Counted from the stretch's first letter, positions 36,275 to 47,243 are shown. The stretch: DNA of 64,000 nt from Drouetiella hepatica Uher 2000/2452 (GCA_019359505.1 JAHHHD010000008.1:1-64000), one strand, 5' to 3'. Translations and numbers: made by a program. Notes: generated from the letters alone by a model not told the origin.

Positions 36275-37837
36275 CTAGAGACGTTGCTGCACGTATTGTA
36301 GGATGCCACGGGCAATTGCCTGCGCCATGCGATCGCGGAAGGTCGGATCGGCAAGGCGAGGTGCATCTACTTGCCCGGTGACAAACCCCACCTCTACTAG
36401 GGCGGCAGGCATATAGGTGTTGCGCAGGACATAAAACCGGGCTTGCTTCACGCCGATATTGCGCATCCCAGTACCTTGAGCCACGCTGGTTTGAATCGTT
36501 TGCGCCAACTGGAAAGCCTCATCTGAGGAATAGTAGTAGGTTTCGGCTCCATTGGTACCAGGATGATCCATATCGATCGCATTGGCATGGATACTGACAA
36601 ACACGTTGGCGTTGCCCTGGTTGGCATCCTGGACGCGCGGTTCCAGCCCAATTTCAGTATCGTTATTCCGGGTCAAGATCACCTGTGCGCCCTGCTGTTC
36701 TAGCAGCTGCGCCACTTTTTGAGCAATGTCCAGAACGACGATTTTCTCCTGTAAACCGTTGATGCCAACCGCGCCGGGATCGCGACCGCCATGACCTGGA
36801 TCAATCGCAATCCGCACCCGCTGATTAGACACATCAGGCAGTTCGATCGGCGTGTTGAGGAAGTCGGGACTGGACAAATCGATCGCCGTTCCAGAATTGG
36901 ATGAGGGCTGATTGCGATTAGCCACAGGCTGGTTTCCAGACTGGCTTGTTGTGGACTCGGTCGTGAGAGATCGAGAAGTGCGATCGTCTGGATCGGCTGC
37001 CGCAAGACCGCCCATAGGCACGAGAACCACCCCTCCTAAGCTGGCTACAGTCGCCTGCCATTCAGGGCCATCTTCTGCCGTGTCTAGAACAATCCGAACA
37101 ACGGGCGGATCTGCCCCCTCGACTGGCACAAGCTGAATGCGGGTGACCCGATAGCGATCGACCGTGATGTCTCGCTGGGTCAGACGAGAGGAAAGAGTTG
37201 TATCCTTTAGCTCTAGGGTCAATTGGCGGCGATCGTCGCTGTATTCCTGCACCAGGTTAGGTTTTTGTCCGCTGGTACGGAAAAAGAAGCCGTCTTGTGT
37301 CACGCGCACGCCCTCTAGAACTGTGCTTGAGGTCGTGCTTGAGGTCGTGCTTGAAACTGTACTTGAAGAAGCCCCACCTGAAATCGCGCGATCAAGGTTT
37401 TGCTCTGCTTCATTCTGCTGAGGCGTGGGGAGCTGCACCGTCCAATTTGTATCGTTCGCACCCTGCACTTTTACCTGAGTTGGATCGATCGTGTATCCAG
37501 GACTTAGCTCAATTACGATTCGGGTTGTATTGGCATTAAACTGCGCCAGCCGAATCTCGCGGATGCCCTCGTCTGCGGACTGGTTGATGCGCGATCGCCC
37601 CAGCCTCGTTCCCGGCAGATCGATCACCAGCCGCATGGGGTCAGGGACAAGCTGAACGCTGGGCAACACGCCCTCATCGGTGGTAAAAGTCAGGCGGTTT
37701 TCGCGGCTGTTGAACTGCCATGATTGCAGCTGACCTGCCTCTGCGGGAGATGAAAACAGCAGAATTCCTGCTCCCAAAAGGAGGGATAGCAGTTTGGGGG
37801 GCAACAGCCCACTCGGCGATCGCCAGAGATATTTCAC
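36275..37837 (-). CDS. amiC: N-acetylmuramoyl-L-alanine amidase with AMIN domain (AmiC-like)
   Basis: 520 residues, exported (signal peptide with LLSLLLGAGILLFSSPAEA). The N-terminal AMIN domain (about 38-130, LQSWQFNSRENRLTFTTDEG) targets septal peptidoglycan; a second AMIN-like strand region follows (about 175-265) after a Ser/Thr-rich linker. The C-terminal amidase_3 domain (about 340-520) has the zinc ligands in IDPGHGGRDPGA, LQEK and SIHAN and the catalytic Glu in ALVEVGF. It cleaves the peptide stem from peptidoglycan during cell separation and septal channel formation in filamentous forms. First gene of a two-gene unit with the CysQ-like gene. Confidence 0.93.
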   Translation of the reverse strand: MKYLWRSPSGLLPPKLLSLLLGAGILLFSSPAEAGQLQSWQFNSRENRLTFTTDEGVLPSVQLVPDPMRLVIDLPGTRLGRSRINQSADEGIREIRLAQFNANTTRIVIELSPGYTIDPTQVKVQGANDTNWTVQLPTPQQNEAEQNLDRAISGGASSSTVSSTTSSTTSSTVLEGVRVTQDGFFFRTSGQKPNLVQEYSDDRRQLTLELKDTTLSSRLTQRDITVDRYRVTRIQLVPVEGADPPVVRIVLDTAEDGPEWQATVASLGGVVLVPMGGLAAADPDDRTSRSLTTESTTSQSGNQPVANRNQPSSNSGTAIDLSSPDFLNTPIELPDVSNQRVRIAIDPGHGGRDPGAVGINGLQEKIVVLDIAQKVAQLLEQQGAQVILTRNNDTEIGLEPRVQDANQGNANVFVSIHANAIDMDHPGTNGAETYYYSSDEAFQLAQTIQTSVAQGTGMRNIGVKQARFYVLRNTYMPAALVEVGFVTGQVDAPRLADPTFRDRMAQAIARGILQYVQQRL

Positions 37838-37959
37838 GGTTGTGGTTTCTCCTTGCTGTCTTCGACAGAAATCATAGATTGCAAAGGATTTGAAGATTCA
37901 AATCTAGAAGATGCAGAGCTAATGGATGTTCCTCATGGCAGGGCTGAATCTGGAGGTGA

Positions 37960-37999
37960 TTTTTTTGAAAGGGATACAGAGCGCCCCCTTCAAAAAAAA
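37960..37999. repeat. Imperfect intergenic palindrome P6
   Basis: TTTTTTTGAAAGGG (from 37960) faces CCCCTTCAAAAAAAA with a one-base bulge; the loop contains ACAGAGCGC, the core shared with P1, P9 and P10. The ~520-base gap between the amidase gene and the channel gene (37838-38360) contains this, palindrome P7 and no recognisable gene. Confidence 0.7.
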
Positions 38000-38246
38000 C
38001 TATCCATAAAACCAGCAACGCCTTCCTCATCGGCTCTAAACCCCAACCTCATACAGCATTTGTTCCAGAATTAACCAGACTTGTCATCCTATCAGAAAGA
38101 GGTGAGTAGTTCTTATTCTGAGAATGGTTTTCATCATAAAAATAAGGAACCTGCAGTCTGCCGATTATTAATTAAACGGCAAATAATTAATGGAGCTTAA
38201 TTCTGCTTTTTCGCCAAAAAATTAGCCAAAAACCAGCTCAGATGTT

Positions 38247-38316
38247 TAGCTATTAATCCGGCAATTAAAGATTTTTTGTTGTGAGGCGAACTTCACTCGC
38301 CTCACAACAAAAATCT
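38247..38316. repeat. Palindrome P7; its left half recurs at 42785-42827
   Basis: Arms AGATTTTTTGTTGTGAGGCGA (38269-38289; 21 bases) and its near-perfect complement (38297-38316, one A fewer). The 43 bases 38247-38289 recur inverted at 42785-42827 with one mismatch. The border text (TTAATC-GG then AAAG/AAAT and a T-run) resembles that of P2. Confidence 0.8.
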
Positions 38317-38360
38317 TCCAACAATGCACTCTCAATTATTGCCAAGTTGATAAAAGCCAG

Positions 38361-40298
38361 CTAAGAGTCAGCTAAGAGAATGATGATATCTTGAGGCTTA
38401 AACTCGATGAGCTGATCTTTTTGGGGATTAAGCACAACTCCGTAAGATCTTCCCATGTTATTGGCATCTGCTTTGCGCCGATAGCCGATCGCAGATTCTC
38501 CCCGCCGCCTAGCCGCCTCTACAACCGTGTAAAAGTTGACAGGGCGATCGCTCTTCACATAATCCTGAACGGGCTTGAGATAGATTTCTGAGCCTTCTGG
38601 GTTGAACAAGTCCGTCAATAGCGCATTGATGTTTTTCTGTTCTGACACCTGAGCCATCATCAAACTAATGATTTGCTCACTGATCACAAAATCATCAGGA
38701 CGAGCCACCTGAGCCAGCGTTTGGTTCCGTACATCCAACATTTCAGTGACGATCTGATAGTCATGATCATCCCGATTGGCAATATCCCGGAGATGCAGCA
38801 AGGTCATCAGGGTTTGGGCATCTGACTGTTCCGGTTCTAAATCAGGACTACACAAAACAATAATGTGATCGTATTTGCTCAGATGCAGATTTTCTAAGAC
38901 CTGGCGATCGGTGGGTTCACCCTGCTGATATTGCGCCATTTGTTGCTGTAACGCTTCAGCCGATAAATCCACCTCTGCTGCTGGGAACCCGGCAACAACA
39001 GTTACCGTAGAGCCAGGTGCAACGTATTGATCGAGCTGCTGAATAATGTGAGAGACGCGATTGTTCCAACCCAGAATTAACGTATGCTCTGCCTCGGCAG
39101 GTTTTCGCTCTGCTTGCTGAATGACCTGATGATCAATCCAAGATTCAGAGTAGCTAGAGAGATGGATGGTATCGTCGTCCTCACTGATAAAGATGAGCTG
39201 TTCATCAACCTGTAGCCTTGTGATGCTGGGTGGGTTAAGCTGAATTGTCCCATCTGAGCGTCTCATGCCGATGACTGTGGAGTTGTTGTAGGACAGGAGC
39301 GCATCGCCGTAAGTCTTGCCCTGGAGCATAGGCTCTGCTTTGAAGTAAATTTCATCCCCACTGAAATTGAGCAGATCCATATAGACGATCGACAAACCTG
39401 ACTGCCGACAAGTTTGCACCACAATGCGCGAAATCAAATCGTTCGTCATCAGTGACTCTACTTCGTGATGCCCAATGAGTTTGATCACATCTAGGGTTTT
39501 GGAAGTCTGGACTTGAGCCACGATGTGATAGGGCTGAGGCAGCGATCGCGGAATGTTGGTAATGGCCAGCAGCGTTTTCACCACTTGAGCATCAGAATGT
39601 TCGTTGGCAGGATTCAAGACAATGATGGAGCGAGCTGTCTGAATACTGACGATGCCTAGATCCGCCATATTGCTGGGGCTACCCGTACGGTACACCAACC
39701 GAATGCGAGGCAGCTTACCCAGCGTATCTTGAAGGGCAGTCTCTGCCTGCACTTTATCTTCTTCACTGAGGATAACAATGCAGGTATCCGATCGATTAGA
39801 ATTCGCCAGCGCCAGCTCAGAAATGAGTGTGAAAATCTGAAGCGACCAGCCCAGAATGACAATGTGATCGGTTTCAATCACCCGCGATCGTCCCTTCCGC
39901 AAGTCTTCCAGCTTGGCATCAATGCCGCTGCTCAGCAGACCAATTAAGGTACTGACGACGAAGATGCCGCCAAACGTGACAAACAGCATCGTTAGGCGGA
40001 AAAACCAGCCCGTATCGCCCCCGACTGTGCCAGAGTCGAGGGTGCGCATCAGCACCCCCCAGATTGCTTCTGGGACACTGAGGCGATCGCTGCCTTCAGG
40101 CGCAATTCCCACCAGGTTGACCAGAAATGCCATCACAAGAATGAATGCAAAACACACCAAGGCAAGTCCACCGACAAGGGCGATCGTGCCTTTGGACATG
40201 AAGTTATCAAACTTATAGCGCAGCCGATCGGCAAAGCTGTTGACTCTACCGCTGTTTACCTTGCCACGAAATCTTTTACCGTTAATTAGTTTTTGCAT
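38361..40298 (-). CDS. CASTOR/POLLUX-type ion channel with RCK/TrkA-N domains
   Basis: 645 residues. Two membrane helices (about 38-66 and 108-130) frame a pore region (VPEAIWGVLMRTLDSGTVGGDTGWF, about 78-102). They are followed by a cytoplasmic RCK-like domain (VIETDHIVILGWSLQIFTLISEL) and a second one (EHTLILGWNNRVSHIIQQLDQY), each with a Rossmann GW-x-x-x motif. This layout is that of the CASTOR/POLLUX/DMI1 family, cation channels best known from plant nuclear calcium signalling; the bacterial role is unclear (K+ or Ca2+ homeostasis). The gene stands alone. Confidence 0.88.
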   Translation of the reverse strand: MQKLINGKRFRGKVNSGRVNSFADRLRYKFDNFMSKGTIALVGGLALVCFAFILVMAFLVNLVGIAPEGSDRLSVPEAIWGVLMRTLDSGTVGGDTGWFFRLTMLFVTFGGIFVVSTLIGLLSSGIDAKLEDLRKGRSRVIETDHIVILGWSLQIFTLISELALANSNRSDTCIVILSEEDKVQAETALQDTLGKLPRIRLVYRTGSPSNMADLGIVSIQTARSIIVLNPANEHSDAQVVKTLLAITNIPRSLPQPYHIVAQVQTSKTLDVIKLIGHHEVESLMTNDLISRIVVQTCRQSGLSIVYMDLLNFSGDEIYFKAEPMLQGKTYGDALLSYNNSTVIGMRRSDGTIQLNPPSITRLQVDEQLIFISEDDDTIHLSSYSESWIDHQVIQQAERKPAEAEHTLILGWNNRVSHIIQQLDQYVAPGSTVTVVAGFPAAEVDLSAEALQQQMAQYQQGEPTDRQVLENLHLSKYDHIIVLCSPDLEPEQSDAQTLMTLLHLRDIANRDDHDYQIVTEMLDVRNQTLAQVARPDDFVISEQIISLMMAQVSEQKNINALLTDLFNPEGSEIYLKPVQDYVKSDRPVNFYTVVEAARRRGESAIGYRRKADANNMGRSYGVVLNPQKDQLIEFKPQDIIILLADS

Positions 40299-40422
40299 GA
40301 GGGATGGGGGAATTGTGAAACCTTCTAGCCGTTAAGCCAGTATTCCCCTGATACACTCCAGGCTCACTTTTCAAAAAATTCCTACCCAGATTAACCAATG
40401 CCCAAAAAATGAGCCTTAACAA

Positions 40423-41046
40423 CTAATGCAACAGCTCCACTAAGCCAACCCCTGCAAACAAAATAAATAGCGCTCCGCCAATTCCCAAAAGCGTCCGTTC
40501 GGACAGCTTGCCACAAACATAGCGACCGCACTGCACCGCGATCGCTGCACACAATATGTGACCCAAAATAGCGCCGAGCGTTACCCCCACCGGATTATTC
40601 GCCGCCGCCAGGGCAATGGTAGTGAACTGGGTGCGATCGCCCCACTCCGCCACAAACGTCATGCCAAAGGCTTGTGCCAGAACCGCCCATTGGGTGTGCC
40701 GATTGAACTTGGCTTCCTGTTGAGCGATCGCGGCTTCTGCCTCCTGACAGCCTTCGGTAGCCGTTACCTTGGGCGAAATTTGGCTAGCCTCGTAGAGCAA
40801 TTTCAGCCCAAACCCCAGAAACAGAAGAATCTCTGCCCAAGCAACATAGTGTTTGGGCAAAAGCGATGCGACTTGCCCCATTGCCACTGAGAGAACGGTC
40901 ATTACAGCCAGGGCGGCGCTAGCCCCAGCAAAAACGACCCTCCGCGAATGGCGCATGGCAAGAATGGCGGCGATGAAAAAAGTCTTGTCGCCAACTTCAG
41001 AAATGGTGGTCAGCAAAAGCGATGCGGTGAATGCCGTCAACATCAT
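40423..41046 (-). CDS. mnx: GDT1/TMEM165 (UPF0016) family cation exporter, Mnx-like
   Basis: 207 residues with six membrane helices in two similar halves, each holding the family ion-binding motif: SEVGDKT near 16 and AEWGDRT near 138. The cyanobacterial homologue Mnx exports Mn2+ into the thylakoid lumen or periplasm and protects from manganese excess; Ca2+/H+ exchange is the family alternative. A central charged loop (about 90-115) separates the halves. Two adjacent ATG codons (41046, 41043) are candidate starts; the upstream in-frame extension to 41106 is not family-like. A stem-loop involving the start codon is described separately. Confidence 0.88.
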   Translation of the reverse strand: MMLTAFTASLLLTTISEVGDKTFFIAAILAMRHSRRVVFAGASAALAVMTVLSVAMGQVASLLPKHYVAWAEILLFLGFGLKLLYEASQISPKVTATEGCQEAEAAIAQQEAKFNRHTQWAVLAQAFGMTFVAEWGDRTQFTTIALAAANNPVGVTLGAILGHILCAAIAVQCGRYVCGKLSERTLLGIGGALFILFAGVGLVELLH

Positions 41047-41144
41047 CAAGCCTCTCAAAAGATGTAGGGATCTTGAGTGGGCTTGATGAGAGGAGGGAAA
41101 ACACACGCTTCACCAAGCCCACAAAATACGTGGACTCAGTGAAG
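41044..41144 (-). promoter_or_regulatory. Structured leader of the Mnx-like gene
   Basis: In the mRNA, CATCAAGCC (41088-41080) can pair perfectly with GGCTTGATG (41052-41044), which contains the start codon. Further upstream an imperfect hairpin CTTCAC...CCAC...GTGG...GTGAAG (41144-41108) is present. The leader could control translation. The yybP-ykoY manganese riboswitch consensus (GGGGAGUAG-type core) was looked for and not seen. Confidence 0.4.
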
Positions 41145-41355
41145 GTCTCGCTTACAGAAATCTTAAAAGCTCTGTCGCCCCAGCCAGGTTCATCACCAGC
41201 ATGTTGACTTAAGGCGAGCTAGTGAGGTTGCCCATAACGGACAGCGATCGGCTAGCAGCTACTCCCCTTCATAAGCTGTAATCTATCGGCTTTGCGATCG
41301 ACTTGTCAATAGGGAGTGATCTATTTTTTGTGGAGCTTCCCGCTTATCGTGATCC

Positions 41356-42824
<1,469 letters not shown>

Positions 42825-42827
<3 letters not shown>

Positions 42828-43439
42828 CTTTGCTAAAACGCCGTTGAGGAAAATATCGGCAATACCTTCCGCCATTTCTAGCATGGCCTGGGGGGAAGAA
42901 GCTTCGGGCATAATAGTGTCGCGGCTAAACCCTGAAACGGCAAACATACCCAAAAACACCTGTGCCACGATGCGGGGATTGGTTCGGCGATAGATGCCTT
43001 GATCCATTGCCGTTTGAAAGAAAGCCTCAGCTACGTCCGTCATTTTAACGATGACTTCGGTTTGAATTTGAGCCTGCAAATCTGCGTGAAACTGCGCTTC
43101 CATAAAGCAAACCCGCAGCAGGTCGGCATTTTGGTGCAGGTTCAGCATCCGGCGGCGCATGACTTGAGCGATCGCTTTATAGCTCCCCATCTCGCTGAGT
43201 TCGGTCAGCAAATCGGTAAGAATTTCGACCCAGCCCTGCGTCGCTACCTCTACTAAAATTGCTTTTTTGTTTTCAAAATGGCGAAACAGAGTCCCTTCGG
43301 CAACTCCAGACTCTTGAGCTAAATCCTTGGTGGTGGTGCCGTCATAGCCTCGACGCGCAAACAATTTTTGAGCGGCTTTAAGAATCCGCGTTCGGGTTTC
43401 CACTTCCGATGGGGGAGCCGGGGTACGAAACGATCGCAT
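42825..43439 (-). CDS. TetR family regulator
   Basis: 204 residues from the ATG at 43439. The N-terminal helix-turn-helix (about 15-60; RILKAAQKLFARRGYDGTTT, then GVAEGTLFRHFENKKAIL) is typical TetR; the C-terminal ligand and dimer region is helical and unassigned. The frame continues 80 codons upstream through a palindrome and other repeat sequence, which is not protein-like. It is upstream of the beta-glucosidase gene in the same direction and probably controls it or is co-expressed with it. Confidence 0.9.
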
Positions 43440-43566
43440 AGCCAAAAAGAAGTAGAAGTATGTAGAGATGGTAGCGACAATGCTTCGTGAATACTTCATC
43501 CGTCTGTAAAACTTTACAGGCGGGCGGAAAAGGAGGCGATAATTTCTTTGCTGCCTGTTTTTTATG

Positions 43567-43637
43567 TAGCAACCGCCAAGGCGGTTAGGACGGGGACATT
43601 TAGGGTGGGGGCGCAGCGCGCCCCACCCTAAATGTCC
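43567..43637. repeat. Palindrome P8 with adjacent 24-base dispersed repeat
   Basis: 43594-43610 and 43621-43637 are perfect 17-base arms around a GCGCAGCGC core. Directly beside it (43567-43590) is an inverted copy of the dispersed repeat TCCTAACCGCCTTGGCGGTT, other copies of which are at 54303-54326 and 57461-57485; the same pairing (palindrome plus this repeat) occurs at P12. It lies between the divergent TetR and glycosyltransferase genes. Confidence 0.8.
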
Positions 43638-43677
43638 TAACTGGCGACACCCATACTGCTTAGAAAACCTATCTTCC

Positions 43678-44760
43678 ATGCCCCAACCTATCCTTTACGT
43701 TGCCATTACCAATCACGGATATGGTCATACGACTCGCACCTGCTCCGTGGTGGCGGAGATTCAAAGACAGTGCCCGGAAGCGCTCGTGATTTTGGTAACG
43801 ACAGCCCCACGATCGCTCCTGGAAGCCTACATCAAAGGCGACTTCATCCACCGTCCGATCGCCCTCGATATTGGCGTGGTGCAGGGTGACAGCTTGACGA
43901 TGGACAAAGCGGCAACCCTGGAAAAGCTGAAGCAAATCCGCGATCGCCATAAGTCCATGATTGCCGGAGAGGTGAACTTTATCCGGCAGAATCGCGTCAG
44001 CCTTGTGCTTGCCGATATTCCGCCGCTGGCAGCTCCGATCGCACGGGCGGCAGGCGTTCCCGGCTGGATGATGAGTAACTTCGGCTGGGATTTTATCTAT
44101 CGTCCTTGGGGCGGCGAATTTGTAGAGATGGCGGACTGGATTGGCGCACAGTTTGCCCAGTGCGATCGCCTGCTGCGGATGCCCTTTCACGAGGAGATGA
44201 GCGCTTTTCCTCACATCACCGATATCGGATTGACGGGCGGCGACCCCAGCTTTGCGCTGGCAGATCTGCGAGAAACGTTTCACTTGACCGCGCCCATTGA
44301 GAAAACGATGCTGCTGACTTTTGGCGGTTTAGGAGTCGATCAGGTTCCGGTTCACAATCTCCAGCGCTTTCCAGACTGGCAGTTCATCACGTTCGATCGC
44401 CAAATTCCAGATGTGCCAAACCTGGTGAGAATTAGCGATCGTCAGTATCGCCCGGTAGACTTTATGCCGCTGTGTAGTCGAGTTATGTCTAAACCGGGTT
44501 ACAGCACCTTTGCTGAGGCTTGTCGGGTGGGAGTGCCGATTATTTCTATTACGCGAGATGATTTTGCCGAAGCTGCGGTACTGCTCAAGGGTATCCAGAA
44601 TCACGCTCAGCATCGCATTCTCACCCCAGAGGAATTTTTCAAAAGCGACTGGAGCTTTCTAGAGGAACCGATGCAGCCGCCCCAAACTTCAGAGCCTCTG
44701 GCAAAAGATGGCAATGAGGCGATCGCTCAGGCGGTTATGGAGTGGGTCGATCGGAATTGA
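43678..44760 (+). CDS. GT-B glycosyltransferase (MurG/GT28-like)
   Basis: 360 residues with a two-domain GT-B layout: N-terminal ITNHGYGHTTRTCSVVAEIQ (acceptor side, glycine-rich loop) and C-terminal MLLTFGGLGVD, then RVMSKPGYSTFAEACRVGVPIISITR, the nucleotide-sugar site with the invariant Glu. The HGYGHTTR pattern is like GT28/GT1 members that act on lipids or secondary metabolites; donor and acceptor are unknown. There is no signal peptide. The last 26 bases overlap the end of the convergent caspase-GUN4 gene. Confidence 0.82.
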   Translation: MPQPILYVAITNHGYGHTTRTCSVVAEIQRQCPEALVILVTTAPRSLLEAYIKGDFIHRPIALDIGVVQGDSLTMDKAATLEKLKQIRDRHKSMIAGEVNFIRQNRVSLVLADIPPLAAPIARAAGVPGWMMSNFGWDFIYRPWGGEFVEMADWIGAQFAQCDRLLRMPFHEEMSAFPHITDIGLTGGDPSFALADLRETFHLTAPIEKTMLLTFGGLGVDQVPVHNLQRFPDWQFITFDRQIPDVPNLVRISDRQYRPVDFMPLCSRVMSKPGYSTFAEACRVGVPIISITRDDFAEAAVLLKGIQNHAQHRILTPEEFFKSDWSFLEEPMQPPQTSEPLAKDGNEAIAQAVMEWVDRN

Positions 44761-46447
44761 CTGAATCTGCAAGTTTTCGTATGAGAGAAGGATTCGTGCT
44801 ACAACCTGCAAGCCTCTGTATGAGAGAAGAGAAGCTGCCCAAGCGAACGAAACTACCCCACAACCGAAATCGCCAAACTGGCAACTCTCCGATCAGTGAC
44901 TTTTCTAGATCGAATGAGAGATTGTCATAGCTCACCCAATTGTTGCCTTTGCGCCACCCGACGCGAGTGCCAAACCTTCTCCAATCATTATCGTTATCAT
45001 CTGTTGGGTACCCGCATTCTTGCCAAATTTGCTTTTGAATACTGAAGCCCCATTTGCCATCGGGATAATCCGGTGTCTTACTGTACTTCACCCAGAGTTG
45101 ATCTAGGGTTCGCAAATCTTCGAAAGGAAAAGTGTCAAGATCGGCACGATTAAAATATTGTCCTTTCTTCTTACCAACAGTAGTAATCATCAGCCGATAG
45201 GTTTCTTTATCTGCCTCTTTCCACTCTTGGTTTTCTAGATGTTTTTCCAACTGAGCGTAACGTAACGGGGTTTGTGCAGATGAAGTAGAGGGAGGAATTA
45301 CTAAAGCAGTTTCGGGAGCCAGAATAGTTGAGGCGGATTTTAGGTTCAGTTGCTGAGTTAATTGCTGTTCAATGCGATCGGCATCGTCTTCTCCAAGCAG
45401 AAGATTTTCGCGGATGTCTTTTAATTTGCGGCGGGCACTTTCTTCTGGCAAAAAGCCATTTTTAGTCGCTTTCTCAAAATAATCGGCATAGTTACGTCGC
45501 TGTTCTGCTCGCACTAGATAGGGTTGTTGAACCTGCTCTTCAATCGTTTTCGCATCTTCTGAAGAAATTCCCAAGCGTCTCCAACGAGTATCCAAACGAC
45601 CTCGATCCAGCTCTTCTTCAATTGCCCCACTAAACTCTAGACCTAGCTCCTGATCAAGTTCTTGAAAAATCCGATCGACAGCCTTGCGGTACTCTAATTT
45701 AGGCTCTGGTTTAGGCGCTCGCACAATTGGCAAGTCGAAGCCTGTATCTTCGGCAATAATTTTGGGCGGATAGCCTCCCTTACTTTCAATTTCAAGGCGG
45801 CGATCGGCATACCCGTGCAAATCTCTAGCGACGATCCACTCGCCCTGTCCTGGATACGCAGCTCCCTCCATGCCCTCAACCAAGTAGCGAGTATAGAGCG
45901 ATAACCCGTCCCTTGCTTGTAATGCCACTTGAGCTGCACTAGAGGAAGCTAGAATAACCCGTCCTTTGGCTTTCAGTTCATCAAAGTCAATGTCTCCCTC
46001 TCCCTTTTTGATCCAATCGGCGATCGCCCCGCTGTAGCAACAGTCTAAGATCACTACTACCTGCTGCGATCGAGTCATATCCATTTGGCGTTTTAGAAAT
46101 CCTGCGGACAACGCACTCGACTCTACTAGCCGCCCCTGCTGTTTGTAGGTGTTGTGGGTGCAAAAATGCAACTGCTGATGTAACATACCGCCGCTGCCCA
46201 AGTCACCATGCCCTGAAAAATAAAGCAGTAGTAGGTCTTCTGGATCTCTGCCGCGAAAAAATTGTTCGATCTGAGCTTCTAAAAGAGTGCGATCGCAGTT
46301 CTCTAGAGGCTGTACTTCAAACGCACCACAATCTGGATTTTGTAGCACTGTCTGCATTGCCTGCATATCTCGCAGGCTCCCTGGCAGTGGCTCAAATCCC
46401 TCGCCATATTCACTCACTCCAACTAGCAACGCTACTCGCTTACTCAT
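44735..46447 (-). CDS. Orthocaspase (peptidase C14) fused to a helical module and a GUN4 domain
   Basis: 570 residues. The caspase-like p20 domain (about 1-245) has the catalytic His80 in LLLYFSGHGD and Cys137 in VVILDCCYSG, so a functional Cys-His dyad. Residues about 250-370 contain a helical repeat seen twice as LGISSEDAKTIEEQV and LLLGEDDADRIEQQL. A complete GUN4 domain follows (about 395-530; EADKETYRLM, EDLRTLDQLWVKYS, WGFSIQKQIWQECG, RVGWR, YDNLSFDL), which in other proteins binds porphyrins. The last 40 residues are unassigned and encoded by partly repeated DNA (TATGAGAGAAG twice). Its start overlaps the small EACC1-like gene by eight bases, so the two are translationally coupled. A role in regulated proteolysis or cell death sensed through tetrapyrroles is inference. 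Confidence 0.9.
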   Translation of the reverse strand: MSKRVALLVGVSEYGEGFEPLPGSLRDMQAMQTVLQNPDCGAFEVQPLENCDRTLLEAQIEQFFRGRDPEDLLLLYFSGHGDLGSGGMLHQQLHFCTHNTYKQQGRLVESSALSAGFLKRQMDMTRSQQVVVILDCCYSGAIADWIKKGEGDIDFDELKAKGRVILASSSAAQVALQARDGLSLYTRYLVEGMEGAAYPGQGEWIVARDLHGYADRRLEIESKGGYPPKIIAEDTGFDLPIVRAPKPEPKLEYRKAVDRIFQELDQELGLEFSGAIEEELDRGRLDTRWRRLGISSEDAKTIEEQVQQPYLVRAEQRRNYADYFEKATKNGFLPEESARRKLKDIRENLLLGEDDADRIEQQLTQQLNLKSASTILAPETALVIPPSTSSAQTPLRYAQLEKHLENQEWKEADKETYRLMITTVGKKKGQYFNRADLDTFPFEDLRTLDQLWVKYSKTPDYPDGKWGFSIQKQIWQECGYPTDDNDNDWRRFGTRVGWRKGNNWVSYDNLSFDLEKSLIGELPVWRFRLWGSFVRLGSFSSLIQRLAGCSTNPSLIRKLADSVNSDRPTP

Positions 46448-46838
46448 GCTTTGCCTGCTTTACTGCCTCAAGCTTTGCGACAAAATCCTCGAAATCTTGC
46501 TGAGCAGAGGCGCGATCGCTGTCATTGCGTCCTTCAAACTCAAACTCTGTCCCTTCGTGCTTAAACTTTACTTTCGTAGTTGTTCCTACCAAGCGACCAT
46601 ACAACCACGTACCAAAGGTTTTTAGGGTATCTAGGTTAATTTTTACATCCAAAATACTGCTGCTAGGTTCCCCTTTTTCTACCATCTCTGGCTCTGTAGC
46701 CGCAGAAGGGGCAACAGGCATAACCTCCGCAGACTGGCTTTCTAGCTCCGCTGCTAACGTCCGCAATATAAGTTGAAGATCCTCATCCGTTGCCTGTTCA
46801 TCCTGGACGGATAGCTGAAACTCAATAGGATGATTCAT
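46440..46838 (-). CDS. Small EACC1-like partner protein of the caspase
   Basis: 132 residues. An N-terminal helix (DEDLQLILRTLAAELESQSAEV) is followed by an acidic linker and a C-terminal part with a helix (LKTFGTWLYGRLVG), two strands (TTKVKFKHEGTEFEFEGR) and a helix (AQQDFEDFVAKLEAVKQ). This order resembles the 'effector-associated constant component' (EACC1) proteins predicted in bacterial conflict systems beside caspases, but the assignment is by pattern only. The stop overlaps the caspase start. Confidence 0.55.
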   Translation of the reverse strand: MNHPIEFQLSVQDEQATDEDLQLILRTLAAELESQSAEVMPVAPSAATEPEMVEKGEPSSSILDVKINLDTLKTFGTWLYGRLVGTTTKVKFKHEGTEFEFEGRNDSDRASAQQDFEDFVAKLEAVKQAKHE

Positions 46839-46939
46839 AAAGTGCAGAGGAATAAAATTACGTTTATTCTAAACCAGAGTAAAGCAGTACCAAAGGCTTC
46901 CGCAGAACGGTTTGGTGTCTACTGCTCAACTTAAACCTT

Positions 46940-47179
46940 TTAAGATTCACTGTAGATGTTTGTGGTTAGCCCTCGGCGCTCTAAGGCATCTAGGAGATTG
47001 TGAGATTCGATCAGTTGACGATTCTCTGCTTTTTGCAACCACTCAATCAGCGCTTCATTGGCAACATCACTCACCGACCAATCCTTTCCCGAATTCTTGA
47101 GCGGAATGATTGCACGTACCAAAAAATCAATATCTGGGCGCACTTGTGCCCTAAACTGCACTGATTTGGATTCCGACAT
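46940..47179 (-). CDS. Small protein, possibly ribbon-helix-helix-like, upstream of the caspase cluster
   Basis: 79 residues from the ATG at 47179 (MSESKSVQFRAQVRPDID). A short beta-strand-like start (SVQFRAQVRP) and two helices (DWSVSDVANEALIEWLQ, NRQLIESHNLLDALERRG) fit a small DNA-binding antitoxin or repressor of ribbon-helix-helix type, though the match is weak. It is on the same strand and 101 bases upstream of the EACC1-like gene. A perfect 38-base palindrome lies 64 bases before its start and may be its operator. The 46 extra codons upstream (from 47317) include the palindrome and are rejected. Confidence 0.5.
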   Translation of the reverse strand: MSESKSVQFRAQVRPDIDFLVRAIIPLKNSGKDWSVSDVANEALIEWLQKAENRQLIESHNLLDALERRGLTTNIYSES

Positions 47180-47243
47180 CACAGATTGCCACAAAAGACT
47201 TGTGCAATTTTGCCATGTCACAGGTTGAAGATTATTGAATTGA

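Noticed and set aside
41047-41355. yybP-ykoY manganese riboswitch before the Mnx-like gene
   Set aside because: The conserved core of that riboswitch was looked for on the minus strand and is not present.
43440-43679. 80-codon N-terminal extension of the TetR gene
   Set aside because: It is translated from palindrome P8 and the dispersed repeat; the HTH begins shortly after the ATG at 43439.
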